DNA of 57,912 nucleotides, taken from an uncultured Alphaproteobacteria bacterium. Its GTDB lineage: Bacteria > Pseudomonadota > Alphaproteobacteria > Rs-D84. A program made the translations under genes and the position numbers. The stretch is taken from the NCBI GenBank assembly GCA_944389595.1, contig CALXMY010000002.1, positions 1 through 57,912 on the forward strand. Reading direction: 5' to 3'. Shown here piece after piece: positions 25,757 to 35,700 of this stretch (position 1 is its first letter; every line of letters begins with the position of its first letter). The notes under the pieces are model-generated. The model saw nothing but the letters and a program-made list of their open reading frames with translations. It was not told the DNA's origin and searched no databases.

Positions 25757-27766
25757 ATGACAACCAATAATAAAAAACAAAAATATTTAATTACATCCGC
25801 ATTACCGTATGTGAATGGTGAATTACACCTGGGGCATTTGGTGGGATGTTGGTTGCCGTCCGATGTATATGCACGTTTTTGCCGTGCACGCGGGCGCGAT
25901 GTATTATATGTATGTGGCGCAGACGAACATGGTACCCCCGCCATGGTCGGCGCAATAAAAGAAAATATGCCCATTTTGGAATACACCAATAAATATTATG
26001 AAAAGCATCTGCGCGCGGTGCGTGATTTCGAATTATCATTTGACCTGTATGGCCGCACACATACCCAATTACAAGAAAAATTGGTCCAGGATTTATTTAC
26101 ACGTCTGGACACGTTGGGATTAATTGATGAACGTGAAACTTTACAGCCATTTTCGGTCGATGATAATATGTTTTTGGCCGACCGACAAATCGAGGGGACT
26201 TGCCCGAAATGCGGTTATGAAAACGCACGTGGCGACCAATGCGATAAATGTGGCGCAACGTACGAGGCCGAAGAATTATTAAACCCACGCAGCACAATTT
26301 CTGGCAGTACAAATATCGAACTGCGCCCGACAAAAAATTTATTCTTTTTGGCGGCCAAGGCGCAAAAACTGTGGGACGATTGGTTAAAGACTCATTCAGA
26401 TGGCTGGTCGAAAACCGCAAAAAGTATCGCGTACGGATGGCAAAAAACAGGTTTGTTGGATTATTCCATTACGCGTGATTTATCATGGGGCGTGCCGGTA
26501 AATAAACCCGGATATGAAAACAAAGTATTCTATGTATGGTTTGATGCACCGTGGGGCTATGTTTCTATATCCCAGGCCGCAACCGATGACTGGGCATCAT
26601 GGTGGAAAAATGATGACACGCACTATGCACAATTTATGGGCAAAGATAACGTGAAATTCCACGCCGTTTTATTCCCAGAACAACAATTGGCGTTGGCGGA
26701 TAATTGGAAAACTGTCGATCAATTAAAGGCCATGAATTTCCTGAATTTCGAAGGTGGCAAGTTTTCCAAATCACAAAATCGCGGTGTGTTTTTGGATGAT
26801 GCGATTTTAATCGCGCCGGCGGACGCGTGGCGATATGCACTGATGGCATCGGCACCGGAAACGGATGATACTAATTTCACTTTCGAACGTTTTGCAGATA
26901 TTGTGAACAAAGATTTGAACGGTATGTTGGGCAATTTTGTATCGCGCGTTTGCAAATTAACAAACAAAAACTTTGGCGATACTGTGCCAAACGCCGGTGC
27001 GCGCGATGCGGCATTGGCAAAACAAATAAACGAAAAATTGCGCGAATTGACCGATGCGCTGGATGCGTGCGAATTTCGCGCGGCAATTGTTGCGCTGCGC
27101 ACATTATACGCAATTGGTAACGAATATATGACCGTACGTGAACCGTGGACATTGGTCAAGGGTGGCGATATGAATGCGGCGGGCGCGGTGCTGAATCAAT
27201 GTTTTCAACTGATTGATTTGTATGCGCGTGTATCTGCGCCGTTTATACCAAATGCGGCCGATAAAATTCGCGCCGTATTTGCAGATTCGGATTTGGATTT
27301 ATCTTGGCCGGACGAATATGCGCCGCGTGTGGCCGATGGCACGCGCTTTGTTGTGCCGGAAAATCTGTTTTCGCGGATTGATGACGAAACAGTTACGGCA
27401 TTAATACAAAAATATGCACCAAAATCTGATGACGTGCCTAAACCAATCACGGCAAAAATAGTGGATGTCAAAGCGCACCCGACGCGCGATGATTTGCATA
27501 TACTGACCGTTGATGATGGCGAACATCATGATTTGCAAATTGTGTGTGGTGCGTCAAATGTACGTGTTGGTTTGGTTAGTGTTTTGGCACCAGTTGGCGC
27601 AAAATTGCCCGGCGCAAAAAAGCCAATGGTCCAACGTACGGTGGCGGGTGTTGAATCATTCGGTATGTTATGCAGTGCGGCAGAGGTTGGCGTTGGCGAC
27701 GATGATAAAAATATCATCGAATTGCCGGCAGATACAAAAATTGGCGTGGCATATAATAACAAATGA
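25757..27766 (+). CDS. metG: Methionyl-tRNA synthetase
   Basis: Charges initiator and elongator tRNA-Met. Seen: 669 residues. The HIGH motif is 'HLGH' in 'YVNGELHLGHLVGCWLPSD'; the zinc knuckle has CPKC and CDKC pairs ('TCPKCGYENARGDQCDKCG', around residues 144-162); the KMSKS loop is 'KFSKS'. A C-terminal EMAP-II-like tRNA-binding domain ('KIVDVKAHPTRDDLHILTVDDG' onward) gives dimerisation and tRNA affinity. The ATG at 25757 follows AAAGGG by 6 nt. Its stop overlaps the queH start by 4 bp. Confidence 0.97.
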   Translation: MTTNNKKQKYLITSALPYVNGELHLGHLVGCWLPSDVYARFCRARGRDVLYVCGADEHGTPAMVGAIKENMPILEYTNKYYEKHLRAVRDFELSFDLYGRTHTQLQEKLVQDLFTRLDTLGLIDERETLQPFSVDDNMFLADRQIEGTCPKCGYENARGDQCDKCGATYEAEELLNPRSTISGSTNIELRPTKNLFFLAAKAQKLWDDWLKTHSDGWSKTAKSIAYGWQKTGLLDYSITRDLSWGVPVNKPGYENKVFYVWFDAPWGYVSISQAATDDWASWWKNDDTHYAQFMGKDNVKFHAVLFPEQQLALADNWKTVDQLKAMNFLNFEGGKFSKSQNRGVFLDDAILIAPADAWRYALMASAPETDDTNFTFERFADIVNKDLNGMLGNFVSRVCKLTNKNFGDTVPNAGARDAALAKQINEKLRELTDALDACEFRAAIVALRTLYAIGNEYMTVREPWTLVKGGDMNAAGAVLNQCFQLIDLYARVSAPFIPNAADKIRAVFADSDLDLSWPDEYAPRVADGTRFVVPENLFSRIDDETVTALIQKYAPKSDDVPKPITAKIVDVKAHPTRDDLHILTVDDGEHHDLQIVCGASNVRVGLVSVLAPVGAKLPGAKKPMVQRTVAGVESFGMLCSAAEVGVGDDDKNIIELPADTKIGVAYNNK

Positions 27767-28434
27767 AACTGGTTTTAATGTCTTGCTGTGCGCCGTGCAG
27801 TGCGGGCGCGATAAAACAACTGGCCGACGGGCAAATCCCGGGGGTTGATGATTTTATTGTGTTATTTTTTAACCCAAATATTTTTCCGGCCGCCGAATAT
27901 GATAAGCGATTGGCCGAACAAATACGGTATTGTGAAAAACTGGGCGTGAAATACGCCATTGGCGAATATGACCATGCGGCATGGCGCGATGCGGTGCGCG
28001 GAATGGAGGATGCACCCGAACGCGGCGTGCGGTGCAGTGCGTGTTTCAAATTCAGATTTGAATATGCGCGCCGGTGGGCGGCCGAACACGGGTATGATGC
28101 GGTTACATCTGTATTTGGTGTATCACGCCACAAAGACCAATCCCAGGTGGACAGGGCAGGGTATGATGTATTTCCCCACCCCCCGTCATCGCAGGCGATG
28201 ACACCCCCCGCCCCAAATGCCTGGGGCGGTGGGCATTCTGACGCGACACAGAATGTGACGCGACGGGGGGTGGAAAATATTCAATACATCCCCATTAATT
28301 GGGACGAGGCCTTGCGGTGCGAGATAAATCGCGCATCTGATTTTTATCGGCAAAAATACTGTGGATGCGAATTTTCCATGCGACATGATACGAATGCAAC
28401 TCAAAACACTGAAAAAATTATGGTTGTCAGATAA
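27763..28434 (+). CDS. queH: Epoxyqueuosine reductase QueH with an in-frame repeat insertion
   Basis: Reduces epoxyqueuosine to queuosine in tRNA; the Fe-S/cobalamin-independent alternative to QueG. Seen: 223 residues with the catalytic/Fe-S cysteines 'SCCAPCSAGA' (C8, C9, C12), 'RCSACFKFRF' and 'YCGCEFS', plus 'SVFGVSRHKDQSQV'. Between 'GYDV' and 'YIPINWDEALR', roughly 37 residues rich in Pro, Gly and Ser ('FPHPPSSQAMTPPAP...') are encoded by the palindromic element at 28170-28278. Family members have a short loop there. The reading frame is kept, and all motif cysteines flank the insert, so the protein may still work. Translationally coupled to metG. Confidence 0.9.
   Translation: MKLVLMSCCAPCSAGAIKQLADGQIPGVDDFIVLFFNPNIFPAAEYDKRLAEQIRYCEKLGVKYAIGEYDHAAWRDAVRGMEDAPERGVRCSACFKFRFEYARRWAAEHGYDAVTSVFGVSRHKDQSQVDRAGYDVFPHPPSSQAMTPPAPNAWGGGHSDATQNVTRRGVENIQYIPINWDEALRCEINRASDFYRQKYCGCEFSMRHDTNATQNTEKIMVVR
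28170..28278. repeat. Palindromic element inserted in queH (cloverleaf-like)
   Basis: Seen: outer arms TTTCCCCACCCCCCGTC and GACGGGGGGTGGAAAAT are imperfect inverted repeats. They enclose three perfect hairpins in a row: GTCATCG/CGATGAC (28185-28202), CGCCCCA/TGGGGCG (28209-28228) and CATTCTG/CAGAATG (28234-28255), so the element folds as a four-way, tRNA-like shape. It is GC-rich relative to its surroundings and sits in frame inside queH. A partial copy lies at 2997-3064. In-frame palindromic insertions are known as Rickettsia palindromic elements (RPEs); kinship is inferred only from behaviour. Confidence 0.8.
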
Positions 28435-28437
28435 TAT

Positions 28438-28466
28438 TTGCGCACGGCGTATTTCAATTCTATAAT
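28438..28466 (+). promoter_or_regulatory. Promoter of fabD-fabG-mnmG
   Basis: Seen: TTGCGC (28438-28443), 17-bp spacer, TATAAT (28461-28466), followed by AAAGGAG and the fabD ATG. The -35 is imperfect; the -10 is a full match. Confidence 0.5.
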
Positions 28467-28492
28467 TATTCCAATTGATAAAAGGAGTATGC

Positions 28493-29383
28493 ATGTCATC
28501 TGTATTCGATTCATCTGTGCTGGTTTTCCCGGGCCAGGGTTCCCAGGCCGTTGGTATGGGCCGTGATTTATACGATAATAATCCGGACGCACGCGCCGTA
28601 TTTGACGAGGTTGACGATGCGTTAAATCAAAAACTGTCGGATATAATCTTTAATGGTCCGATGGACGAATTGACATTAACTACCAATGTGCAGCCCGCAA
28701 TTATGGCCGTATCTATTGCCATGTTGCGTGCATCGGGCATTGAATTAACAAAATATGTTGCGGGCCATTCGTTGGGCGAATACACCGCATTATGTGCGGC
28801 GGGCGCATTGTCGGTTGGCGATACGGCGCGTCTGTTGCGGTTGCGTGGGGACGCAATGCAACGTGCGGTTCCGATTGGCGCGGGACTGACCGCCGTTATA
28901 TTGGGATTGGATATTGAAAAAGTTCGCGAAATTTGTGCACAAACAGATTGCGATGTTGCAAACGATAATTCACCGGGCCAGGTTGTGGTATCTGGCGCGC
29001 GCGATGTGGTGGAAAAAACATTGGAACAGGCCAAAGCGGCGGGCGCAAAACGCGCAATGCCGTTGGCGTTATCGGTGCCGGTGCATTGTCGGATTCAGGC
29101 ACCCGCCGCGGAAGAGATGCGCGCCGCATTGGAAAAAATCGAAATTAAAACGCCAAATGCAATTTTGATTTCTAATAAAACAGCTGCCCCCATGACCGAC
29201 CCGGCCGAGATAAAAGAAGCATTGGTATATCAGATTACGCATGGTGTACGTTGGCGTGAATCTGTGCTGAAAATGCACGAATTAGGAATCACCGAAACAA
29301 TCGAGGTTGGACCCGGTGCGGTGTTAACTGGATTGACCACACGTATTTGTTCGGAAATGACATCAAAAAAATTGGAGATATAA
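28493..29383 (+). CDS. fabD: Malonyl-CoA:ACP transacylase
   Basis: Moves malonyl from CoA to acyl carrier protein for fatty-acid elongation. Seen: 296 residues with 'VFPGQGSQAVGMGRDLY' at the start (oxyanion loop), the nucleophile elbow 'GHSLGEYTAL' with Ser93, and 'VPVHCRIQAP' carrying the active-site His near 198. AAAGGAG lies 5 nt before the ATG at 28493. fabG follows after 1 bp. Confidence 0.96.
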   Translation: MSSVFDSSVLVFPGQGSQAVGMGRDLYDNNPDARAVFDEVDDALNQKLSDIIFNGPMDELTLTTNVQPAIMAVSIAMLRASGIELTKYVAGHSLGEYTALCAAGALSVGDTARLLRLRGDAMQRAVPIGAGLTAVILGLDIEKVREICAQTDCDVANDNSPGQVVVSGARDVVEKTLEQAKAAGAKRAMPLALSVPVHCRIQAPAAEEMRAALEKIEIKTPNAILISNKTAAPMTDPAEIKEALVYQITHGVRWRESVLKMHELGITETIEVGPGAVLTGLTTRICSEMTSKKLEI

Positions 29384-29384
29384 A

Positions 29385-30113
29385 ATGTTTAATTTAAATG
29401 GCAAAGTTGCTTTAATTACTGGTGCAACCGGTGGTATTGGTGGCGCAATTGCACAACAGATGAAAAATGCCGGCGCAACGGTTGTTGTGTCTGGGCGCAG
29501 CATGGATAAATTGGATGCTCAATTTGATAATTCATACATAAAAATTCCAATTGATTTGGCATCCGATGGCGGTGCAATTGATTTGGTTGCGTCTGCTGTT
29601 AATACGGCCGGTAAAATCGATATTGTTGTTAATAATGCCGGTATTACCAAAGATACTTTATTAATGCGCATGACGGATGATCAATTTGATGATGTTATTA
29701 ATACTAATCTGCGGTCGTGTTTTAAAATGTGTCGTGCAGTTATTATGCCAATGATGAAACAACGCAGTGGTCGTATTATAAACATGGCATCCATTATTGG
29801 CGCAATTGGCGGCCCAGGGCAGGCGAACTATGCCGCATCCAAGGGCGGAATGATTGCCATGACAAAATCCATCGCGGCCGAGGTTGGATCACGCGGCATC
29901 ACCGCAAACTGTATTGCGCCGGGATTTATTAAAACACCAATGACCGACGTTTTATCTGATGATTTGAAAAAATCATATCTGGCACAAATACCGGCGGGTC
30001 GATTTGGCGAACCGAATGATATTGCGGCAGCCTGTGTATTTTTGGCATCAGACGAAGCATCATATATCAATGGCCAGGTATTACACATTAACGGCGGTAT
30101 GGGACGTTTTTAA
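29385..30113 (+). CDS. fabG: 3-oxoacyl-ACP reductase
   Basis: NADPH-dependent reduction of 3-oxoacyl-ACP. Seen: 242 residues with the cofactor loop 'TGATGGIGGAIA' (residues 12-23), 'NNAG' at 83-86, and the catalytic set Ser136, Tyr149 and Lys153 in 'YAASKGG'; C-terminal 'INGQVLHINGGMG' is typical of FabG. Spacing to fabD and to mnmG is 1 and 3 bp. acpP, usually just downstream of fabG, is missing and replaced by mnmG. Confidence 0.96.
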   Translation: MFNLNGKVALITGATGGIGGAIAQQMKNAGATVVVSGRSMDKLDAQFDNSYIKIPIDLASDGGAIDLVASAVNTAGKIDIVVNNAGITKDTLLMRMTDDQFDDVINTNLRSCFKMCRAVIMPMMKQRSGRIINMASIIGAIGGPGQANYAASKGGMIAMTKSIAAEVGSRGITANCIAPGFIKTPMTDVLSDDLKKSYLAQIPAGRFGEPNDIAAACVFLASDEASYINGQVLHINGGMGRF

Positions 30114-30116
30114 TAA

Positions 30117-31769
30117 ATGAAATCATTTGATGTAATTGTTATTGGGGGCGGACACGCCGGGGTTGAGGCGGCAACCGCCGCCGCCCGGCGCGGGGCGCGC
30201 ACGCTGTTGATGACCCAAAGTGAATATGATTTGGGTGCAATGTCGTGTAACCCGAGTATAGGCGGCCCTGGTAAATCACAAATGGTTGCGGAAATAGACG
30301 CACTGGGCGGTGTTATGGGCGCGGCGGCCGACGTGGCTGGAATTCATTTTCGCACCCTGAACGCATCACACGGTGCGGCGACCCAGGCATTGCGTGCGCA
30401 AATTGACCGCGCATTATATCACGATGAAATAGTGCGAATATTGAAAAACTATCCGAATTTAACGGTTCGGTTTGATGTTGTAAAATCACTGGATATAGCG
30501 AAAAAGGCCGTCAACGGCGAATACACCGCGCGCGCGATTGTTTTAACCACGGGGACGTTTTTACGTGGACTGGTTACACGCGGGGGCGAAAAAATTTCAT
30601 CTGGCCGAATTACTGACGATGGACAATACCAGGCGGCGGACAGCAATATTTCCGGCATACTGGCGGCGGCTGGATTTAATCTGATGCGATTAAAAACAGG
30701 AACCCCCGCCCGCATCGATAAATCGTCCATTGATTATTCTGTATGCGAAGTGCAACCCGGTGACACGCCACACGATTGGTTCAGTGCACCCAATCCGAAC
30801 AATAACTATGACGCGGTATGTTATATAACCCATACAACACAAAAAACGCACGATTTAATTCGTGAAAATATCGCATCAGCCCCGATGTATAATGGTGATA
30901 TTCGTGGCACGGGCCCGCGATACTGCCCCAGTATCGAAGACAAGGTTATGCGTTTCCCTGAACACACGTCGCATCACGTATTCCTGGAACCCGAGGGGAT
31001 AAACAGCAATCTGATTTATCCGAACGGTATTTCAACCAGTTTTGGCACAGATGTCCAGGACATATGGATTCGCACAATTCCAGGATTGGAAAACGCACGC
31101 GTGGCGCGTTACGGATATGCAATAGAATATGACGCAATTGACGCGCGCGCACTGCGCGACACGTTGGAGTCCAAGGATATCCCCGGCCTGTTTTTTGCCG
31201 GACAAATAAACGGCACATCCGGATACGAAGAGGCCGCCGCCCAGGGCATAGTCGCGGGCGCAAATGCCGCCGCGCGCGCATTGGGACTGGGGACACTGAA
31301 TCTGGACAGAACGAACGCAATGATTGGTGTTATGATTGATGATATTACAACACTGGGCGTTGACGAACCGTACAGAATGTTCACATCCCGCGCGGAATAT
31401 CGCCTGTCACTGCGTGCGGATAATGCGATTGCGCGACTGGGGGATATGGGCGTGAGTTTGGGTTTAATCAGTGCGGACGCGCGTGACACAAAATACGCAT
31501 ACCGCGGCGATAAAATATGCGAAAACGATAAATTCTATGCCGGGTATATACAGCGCAACGAACGCGAAATCGCCGCATACAAACGGGACGCGGAATTAAA
31601 AATACCCGCCAATTTCGAATACCGGGGGTTACCGGGTCTGACCAATGAATTGGTGGAAAAATTAACCGCCACGCGACCGGAAAATATCGCCGACCTGGGG
31701 CGCATCCCGGGCATGACACCGGCGGGCATTATGGTTGTATTGCGTAAAATTAAATGTGGAAATTCATAA
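30117..31769 (+). CDS. mnmG: tRNA U34 carboxymethylaminomethyl enzyme MnmG (short form)
   Basis: FAD enzyme that, with MnmE, modifies the wobble uridine of several tRNAs. Seen: FAD loop '[19 protein letters not shown]', '[23 protein letters not shown]', '[20 protein letters not shown]', '[10 protein letters not shown]', '[11 protein letters not shown]', '[22 protein letters not shown]', and '[18 protein letters not shown]'. At 550 residues it is 70-80 shorter than usual; the loss falls after '[16 protein letters not shown]', in the helical C-terminal region, while the final '[15 protein letters not shown]' and '[13 protein letters not shown]' are present. No frameshift is seen. It is the third gene of a fabD-fabG-mnmG run and ends at a terminator. 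Confidence 0.94.
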   Translation: MKSFDVIVIGGGHAGVEAATAAARRGARTLLMTQSEYDLGAMSCNPSIGGPGKSQMVAEIDALGGVMGAAADVAGIHFRTLNASHGAATQALRAQIDRALYHDEIVRILKNYPNLTVRFDVVKSLDIAKKAVNGEYTARAIVLTTGTFLRGLVTRGGEKISSGRITDDGQYQAADSNISGILAAAGFNLMRLKTGTPARIDKSSIDYSVCEVQPGDTPHDWFSAPNPNNNYDAVCYITHTTQKTHDLIRENIASAPMYNGDIRGTGPRYCPSIEDKVMRFPEHTSHHVFLEPEGINSNLIYPNGISTSFGTDVQDIWIRTIPGLENARVARYGYAIEYDAIDARALRDTLESKDIPGLFFAGQINGTSGYEEAAAQGIVAGANAAARALGLGTLNLDRTNAMIGVMIDDITTLGVDEPYRMFTSRAEYRLSLRADNAIARLGDMGVSLGLISADARDTKYAYRGDKICENDKFYAGYIQRNEREIAAYKRDAELKIPANFEYRGLPGLTNELVEKLTATRPENIADLGRIPGMTPAGIMVVLRKIKCGNS

Positions 31770-31798
31770 AAAACACCGGCATTTGCCGGTGTTTTTTA
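31769..31798 (+). terminator. Terminator of mnmG
   Basis: Seen: ACACCGGC/GCCGGTGT (31773-31792) with ATTT loop, then six T residues. Confidence 0.9.
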
Positions 31799-31801
31799 TT
31801 A

Positions 31802-31984
31802 TTAAAATCTGTACCCTAATCCGGTCGTTAAACCGAATCCAGATGCACTAATATCCGCATCATACCCATATACATCAAACCGAACAGATACGGACTTATC
31901 ACAGTCCCGAAACCACAACATGTGGATTCTGGGTTTATTATGCAGGAAAAAATCCACAAATACAAATAGTTGTATATCTATATA
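31802..31984 (-). pseudogene. Remnant of an outer-membrane beta-barrel protein (C-terminus)
   Basis: Seen: an open stretch of about 60 codons on the minus strand without a proper start. Its last part reads 'SVSVRFDVYGYDADISASG', 'FGLTTGLGYRF' and stop: alternating hydrophobic/polar residues ending in Tyr-Arg-Phe, which is the C-terminal signature recognised by the BAM machinery. It is preceded in frame by a stop at 31985-31987, and nothing upstream continues it. The simplest reading is a decayed barrel gene of which only the last strands survive. The rest of 31985-32085 shows nothing beyond AT-rich sequence before the tRNA. Confidence 0.45.
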
Positions 31985-32085
31985 TTACATCTATACGCAT
32001 ACATAAGTTATATATCAACAAGATTGAAATCCCACGAATTTAATACTGGAAATCCGCAAAAACATATATTAATATATGCGCGTGC

Positions 32086-32161
32086 GCCGGTTTAGCTCAG
32101 CTGGTAGAGCATCTCATTCGTAATGAGGGGGTCGTAGGTTCAAGTCCTATAACCGGCACCA
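32086..32161 (+). tRNA. tRNA-Thr (anticodon CGU)
   Basis: Seen: acceptor GCCGGTT/AACCGGC, D-arm GCTCAGCTGGTAGAGC, anticodon loop TTCGTAA (CGU), T-arm GTAGGTTCAAGTCCTAT, discriminator A and encoded CCA; 76 nt. Confidence 0.95.
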
Positions 32162-32174
32162 GAAAAAATGCAAT

Positions 32175-32205
32175 AAAAAAAGCCGGCTTTTACCGGCCTT
32201 TTTGA
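32175..32205. terminator. Terminator between tRNA-Thr and the unknown gene at 32214
   Basis: Seen: GCCGG/CCGGC (32182-32197) with the loop CTTTTA, A7 to the left and CTTTTT to the right; usable from both strands. Confidence 0.75.
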
Positions 32206-32213
32206 TGTTTTTT

Positions 32214-32573
32214 TTATTTCGATTTTTGACCCATTTCGGCCATAATTTGTTCCAATCTGTCTTGTAACCTTTTCGGATTTACATTCACAGAAAACAAAAA
32301 ATCACGCGCATCATCCGACAATAAGTCTATTTCTGAAAACACTATTTTTAATACAGGATATGGATTTAGACTGGATTTATATTTATTCATCGGAATGCCA
32401 TATTTAGCAAACGTATATTGACATACATCTGTGAATTTTTCATCCAATGGTATATAGTATACCGCGCGCTGACCTGTACGGTCTGTTACGGTCTTTGTTT
32501 CCTTGATTAAACGCGTTAATAATTCAGAATCCAATTTTCTGGTCGCATTTTTTATATCGTTTACTTTTGCCAT
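32214..32573 (-). CDS. Small protein of unknown function
   Basis: 119 residues that I do not recognise. Seen: no signal peptide or membrane helix; a basic N-terminal helix ('VNDIKNATRKLDSELLTRLIKETK'), a beta-like middle ('QRAVYYIPLDEKFTDVCQYTFAKYGIP') and a helical C-terminus ('RLQDRLEQIMAEMGQKSK'). A good AAGGAA lies 7-8 nt upstream of the ATG, and it has a terminator of its own, so it looks like a real single-gene unit between tRNA-Thr and ileS. Confidence 0.7.
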   Translation of the reverse strand: MAKVNDIKNATRKLDSELLTRLIKETKTVTDRTGQRAVYYIPLDEKFTDVCQYTFAKYGIPMNKYKSSLNPYPVLKIVFSEIDLLSDDARDFLFSVNVNPKRLQDRLEQIMAEMGQKSK

Positions 32574-32740
32574 AAGTTCCTTCTTAAGATTATATATCTG
32601 TAATTATATCATATACGGCGCACTTATAAAAAGTATTTGTTGATTTTATGCGAAATACAGTGTATAAATATTTCCATAATGAATATTGTAACAATAATTA
32701 TTATAAAATAAACTGGCACCGCGCTTCTGCACGTGGCTGG

Positions 32741-32765
32741 GGCGCATACGCGCCTGTTTTTTTAT
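32741..32765 (+). terminator. Terminator-like hairpin in the ileS leader
   Basis: Seen: GGCGC/GCGCC with loop ATAC (32741-32754), followed by TGTTTTTTT, 27 bp before the ileS start. Upstream sequence (32714-32740, GGCACCGCGC...GTGGCTGG) could pair with the left arm instead. The position suggests attenuation of ileS, but no leader peptide or T-box core is evident. Confidence 0.45.
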
Positions 32766-32790
32766 AATCGCACAAAGGAGCACATAAAAA

Positions 32791-35700
32791 ATGGCATATA
32801 CAAAAACAGACCCCAAGGCAGACTTCCCCGCGTTGGAACGTGAAATGTTGGAATTTTGGCGCAGTAATGACATTTTTCATAAATCTTTGAATAAAACAAA
32901 AATGGGGCATCCGTTTTCGTTCTATGACGGGCCACCGTTTGGTAATGGTTTGCCGCACTGGGGGCATTTGGGTGTTTCCGCCGTCAAAGATATGGTGGGG
33001 CGTTACCAGACTATGCGCGGTCGCCATGTTGTGCGCGAACTGGGGTGGGATTGCCATGGTTTGCCGGCCGAAAATTCGGTTGAAAAAAAACAAGGTAAAC
33101 AAGCAAAAGATCTTGTTGCAGAACAGGGTATTAATGCATTCTGTGATATGTGCCGCACAGACGTTTTGACATATACCCATGAATGGGAACGCTTTATCGA
33201 ACGCATAGGTCGCTGGGTTGATGTTGGCGATGGTTACGGGTATAAAACCATGGATAAAAATTACATGGAATCCGTTATGTGGGCGATAAAGGAACTTTAT
33301 AACAAAGGTCTGTTGTACAAGGATTATCGTGTAAATCCATATGATTGGAAATTGGGGACTGTGTTATCTAATTCCGAGGCATCAAGCGAATACATGGACG
33401 TTGTTGATGATGCTGTTACAGTTTGGTTTGAATTGGAAACGGGTGACCGCGTGCTGGCATGGACAACAACGCCATGGACATTGCCGGCAAATTCTGCGCT
33501 GGCGGTAAATCCAAATATGAAATATCTGCGTATGCGTGATGCCGACGGGGCGGTATATATAATCGCAGAATCGCGACTGGCCGCGTATGCAAAACAATTC
33601 GAAAATGCCGAGAAAATTGGTGAATTAACGGGAACAGAACTGGTCGGGAAAAAATACACGCCATTGTTTGATTATTATGTGGGCGCGTCTGATTTGTTAT
33701 ACAAAATCATACCGGCAGATTATGTATCGGACGCGGACGGCACCGGAATCGTGCACATAGCACCCGCATACGGCGAAGATGACTTTTGGGCGGCGAAAAA
33801 TATCGACCCAAAATTTCCGATTTTGTTAAACGTTGATGATTATGGAAACTTTACCAGTGAGGTTAAGGACTGGGCCGGTGAAAATATTTTTGAAGCCAAC
33901 CCTAAAATTATTCAACACCTGCGTGAAAACGGTCACCTGGTAAAGAAAGAACAATACAAACATTCGTATCCATTTGGCCCGCGCAGCAAAGAAAAGTTGA
34001 TTTATCGCGCAACGGATTCATGGTATATCGATGTACCGAAAATCCGCGAAAAATTGATTGCAAATAATAACAAAGTTCATTGGACTTCGGCCGGCGAACG
34101 TTTCCGCACATGGATAGAAGGCGCGCGCCCGTGGTCTGTGTCACGTAATCGTTTTTGGGGAACGCCACTGCCGATATGGGAAAAAGACGGCGAATATAAA
34201 GTATTTGGTTCTGTTGCGGAAATAGAAGATTTCTTTGGCGAAAGGGTAGATGACCTGCATCGGCCAACATTGGATAAATTAACCAAAGACGGATGGACGC
34301 GCATCACGGACGTTTTGGATTGTTGGGTGGAATCTGGGTCTATGCCGTGGGCATCGCTGCACTATCCATTCGAAAACGCCGATAAATTTGCCGCGACTTT
34401 CCCAGCCGATTATATTATCGAAGGTCAAGATCAAACACGTGGTTGGTTCTATTCGTTGATGGTTTTGGCAACTGCATTGTTTGATAAACCGGCGTTTAAA
34501 ACGGTTTCTGCAAATGGTATGGTGGTTGATGAAAACAAGAAAAAGTTATCTAAATCATTGGGGAATTTTGCAGACCCGTCCGAACAAATAGAAAAATGCG
34601 GCGCAGATGCAATCCGTCTGTTTATACTGGGGTCGAATTTTATGAAGGCGGAACCAGTACCAGTTGATAAAGAAGGAAAAGTTTTTGCCGAATCAACAAA
34701 GAATATTTTAACCCCGCTGTGGAACGCGTATCATTTCTTTACGCTGTATGCGAATGCAGGCAATATTACCGCACGTGAAAATTCTGTGGGCAATAGTGCA
34801 CTGGATAAATATATCGTTGCAGAATTAAATGAATTAATTTCTGTGGTGGGTGGTGCGTTGGATGAATACAAACCTGATGCGGCCATCAAAGAATTTGTGC
34901 GATTTTTGGATGTATTAAACAATTGGTACATTCGCCGTGGGCGCGTGCGTTTCTGGGACGAAGACCAGGATGCGTTTGATACATTGTATCATGTATTAAC
35001 AAATTTATGTCGCGCGTTGGCACCGTTTGCGCCGTTTATTTCTGATTATATTTATCGTAATTTAACCGGCGCGGAAAGTGTGCATTTGCAATCTTTCCCG
35101 GTTGCGGCGGATTATGATAAGCAAATCGTGTCTGACATGCGGCGTGTGCAAGCGGTGGTATCAGTTGGAAAACAATTACGCGAACAATATAAACTGCGTA
35201 ACCGTTTGCCATTGGCCAAAATGACCGTTGCGGGTGCCGATTTATCGGAATATGCCGATATTATTCGTGATGAATTAAATGTAAAATCTGTGGAATTCAC
35301 GGACAGTTACAATGATGTCGCAGATGCGTTCGTATATCTGATTACACCAAAGATTGGTGCACGTTTGGGCGGTGCATTGCGTGAAATTATACCGGCCGTA
35401 AAGCGTGGCGAATATACGATTTCGGGCGATACGTTGAATGTGGGTGAATATACATTGAACGCGGATGAATTTGAAAATCGTTTAACTGTGCGCGACAATG
35501 TTACAGGTGCGGCATTGCCAGATAACACGGCGGTCGTTGTTCTGGATACGGAAATCAATTCTGAATTGGTGGCCGAAGGTCTGGCAAACGATGCATTGCG
35601 CTTTATCCAAGATACACGTAAAGAAATTGGGTTGGATGTATCAGACAGGATTAATATGACATACAGCGCATCACCGGCCCTGGGTGCCGCCATCGAACAA

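Noticed and set aside
30117..31769. Frameshift or sequencing error as cause of the short MnmG
   Set aside because: The frame is continuous through both flanking conserved regions and no displaced MnmG-like segment is seen in the other frames.
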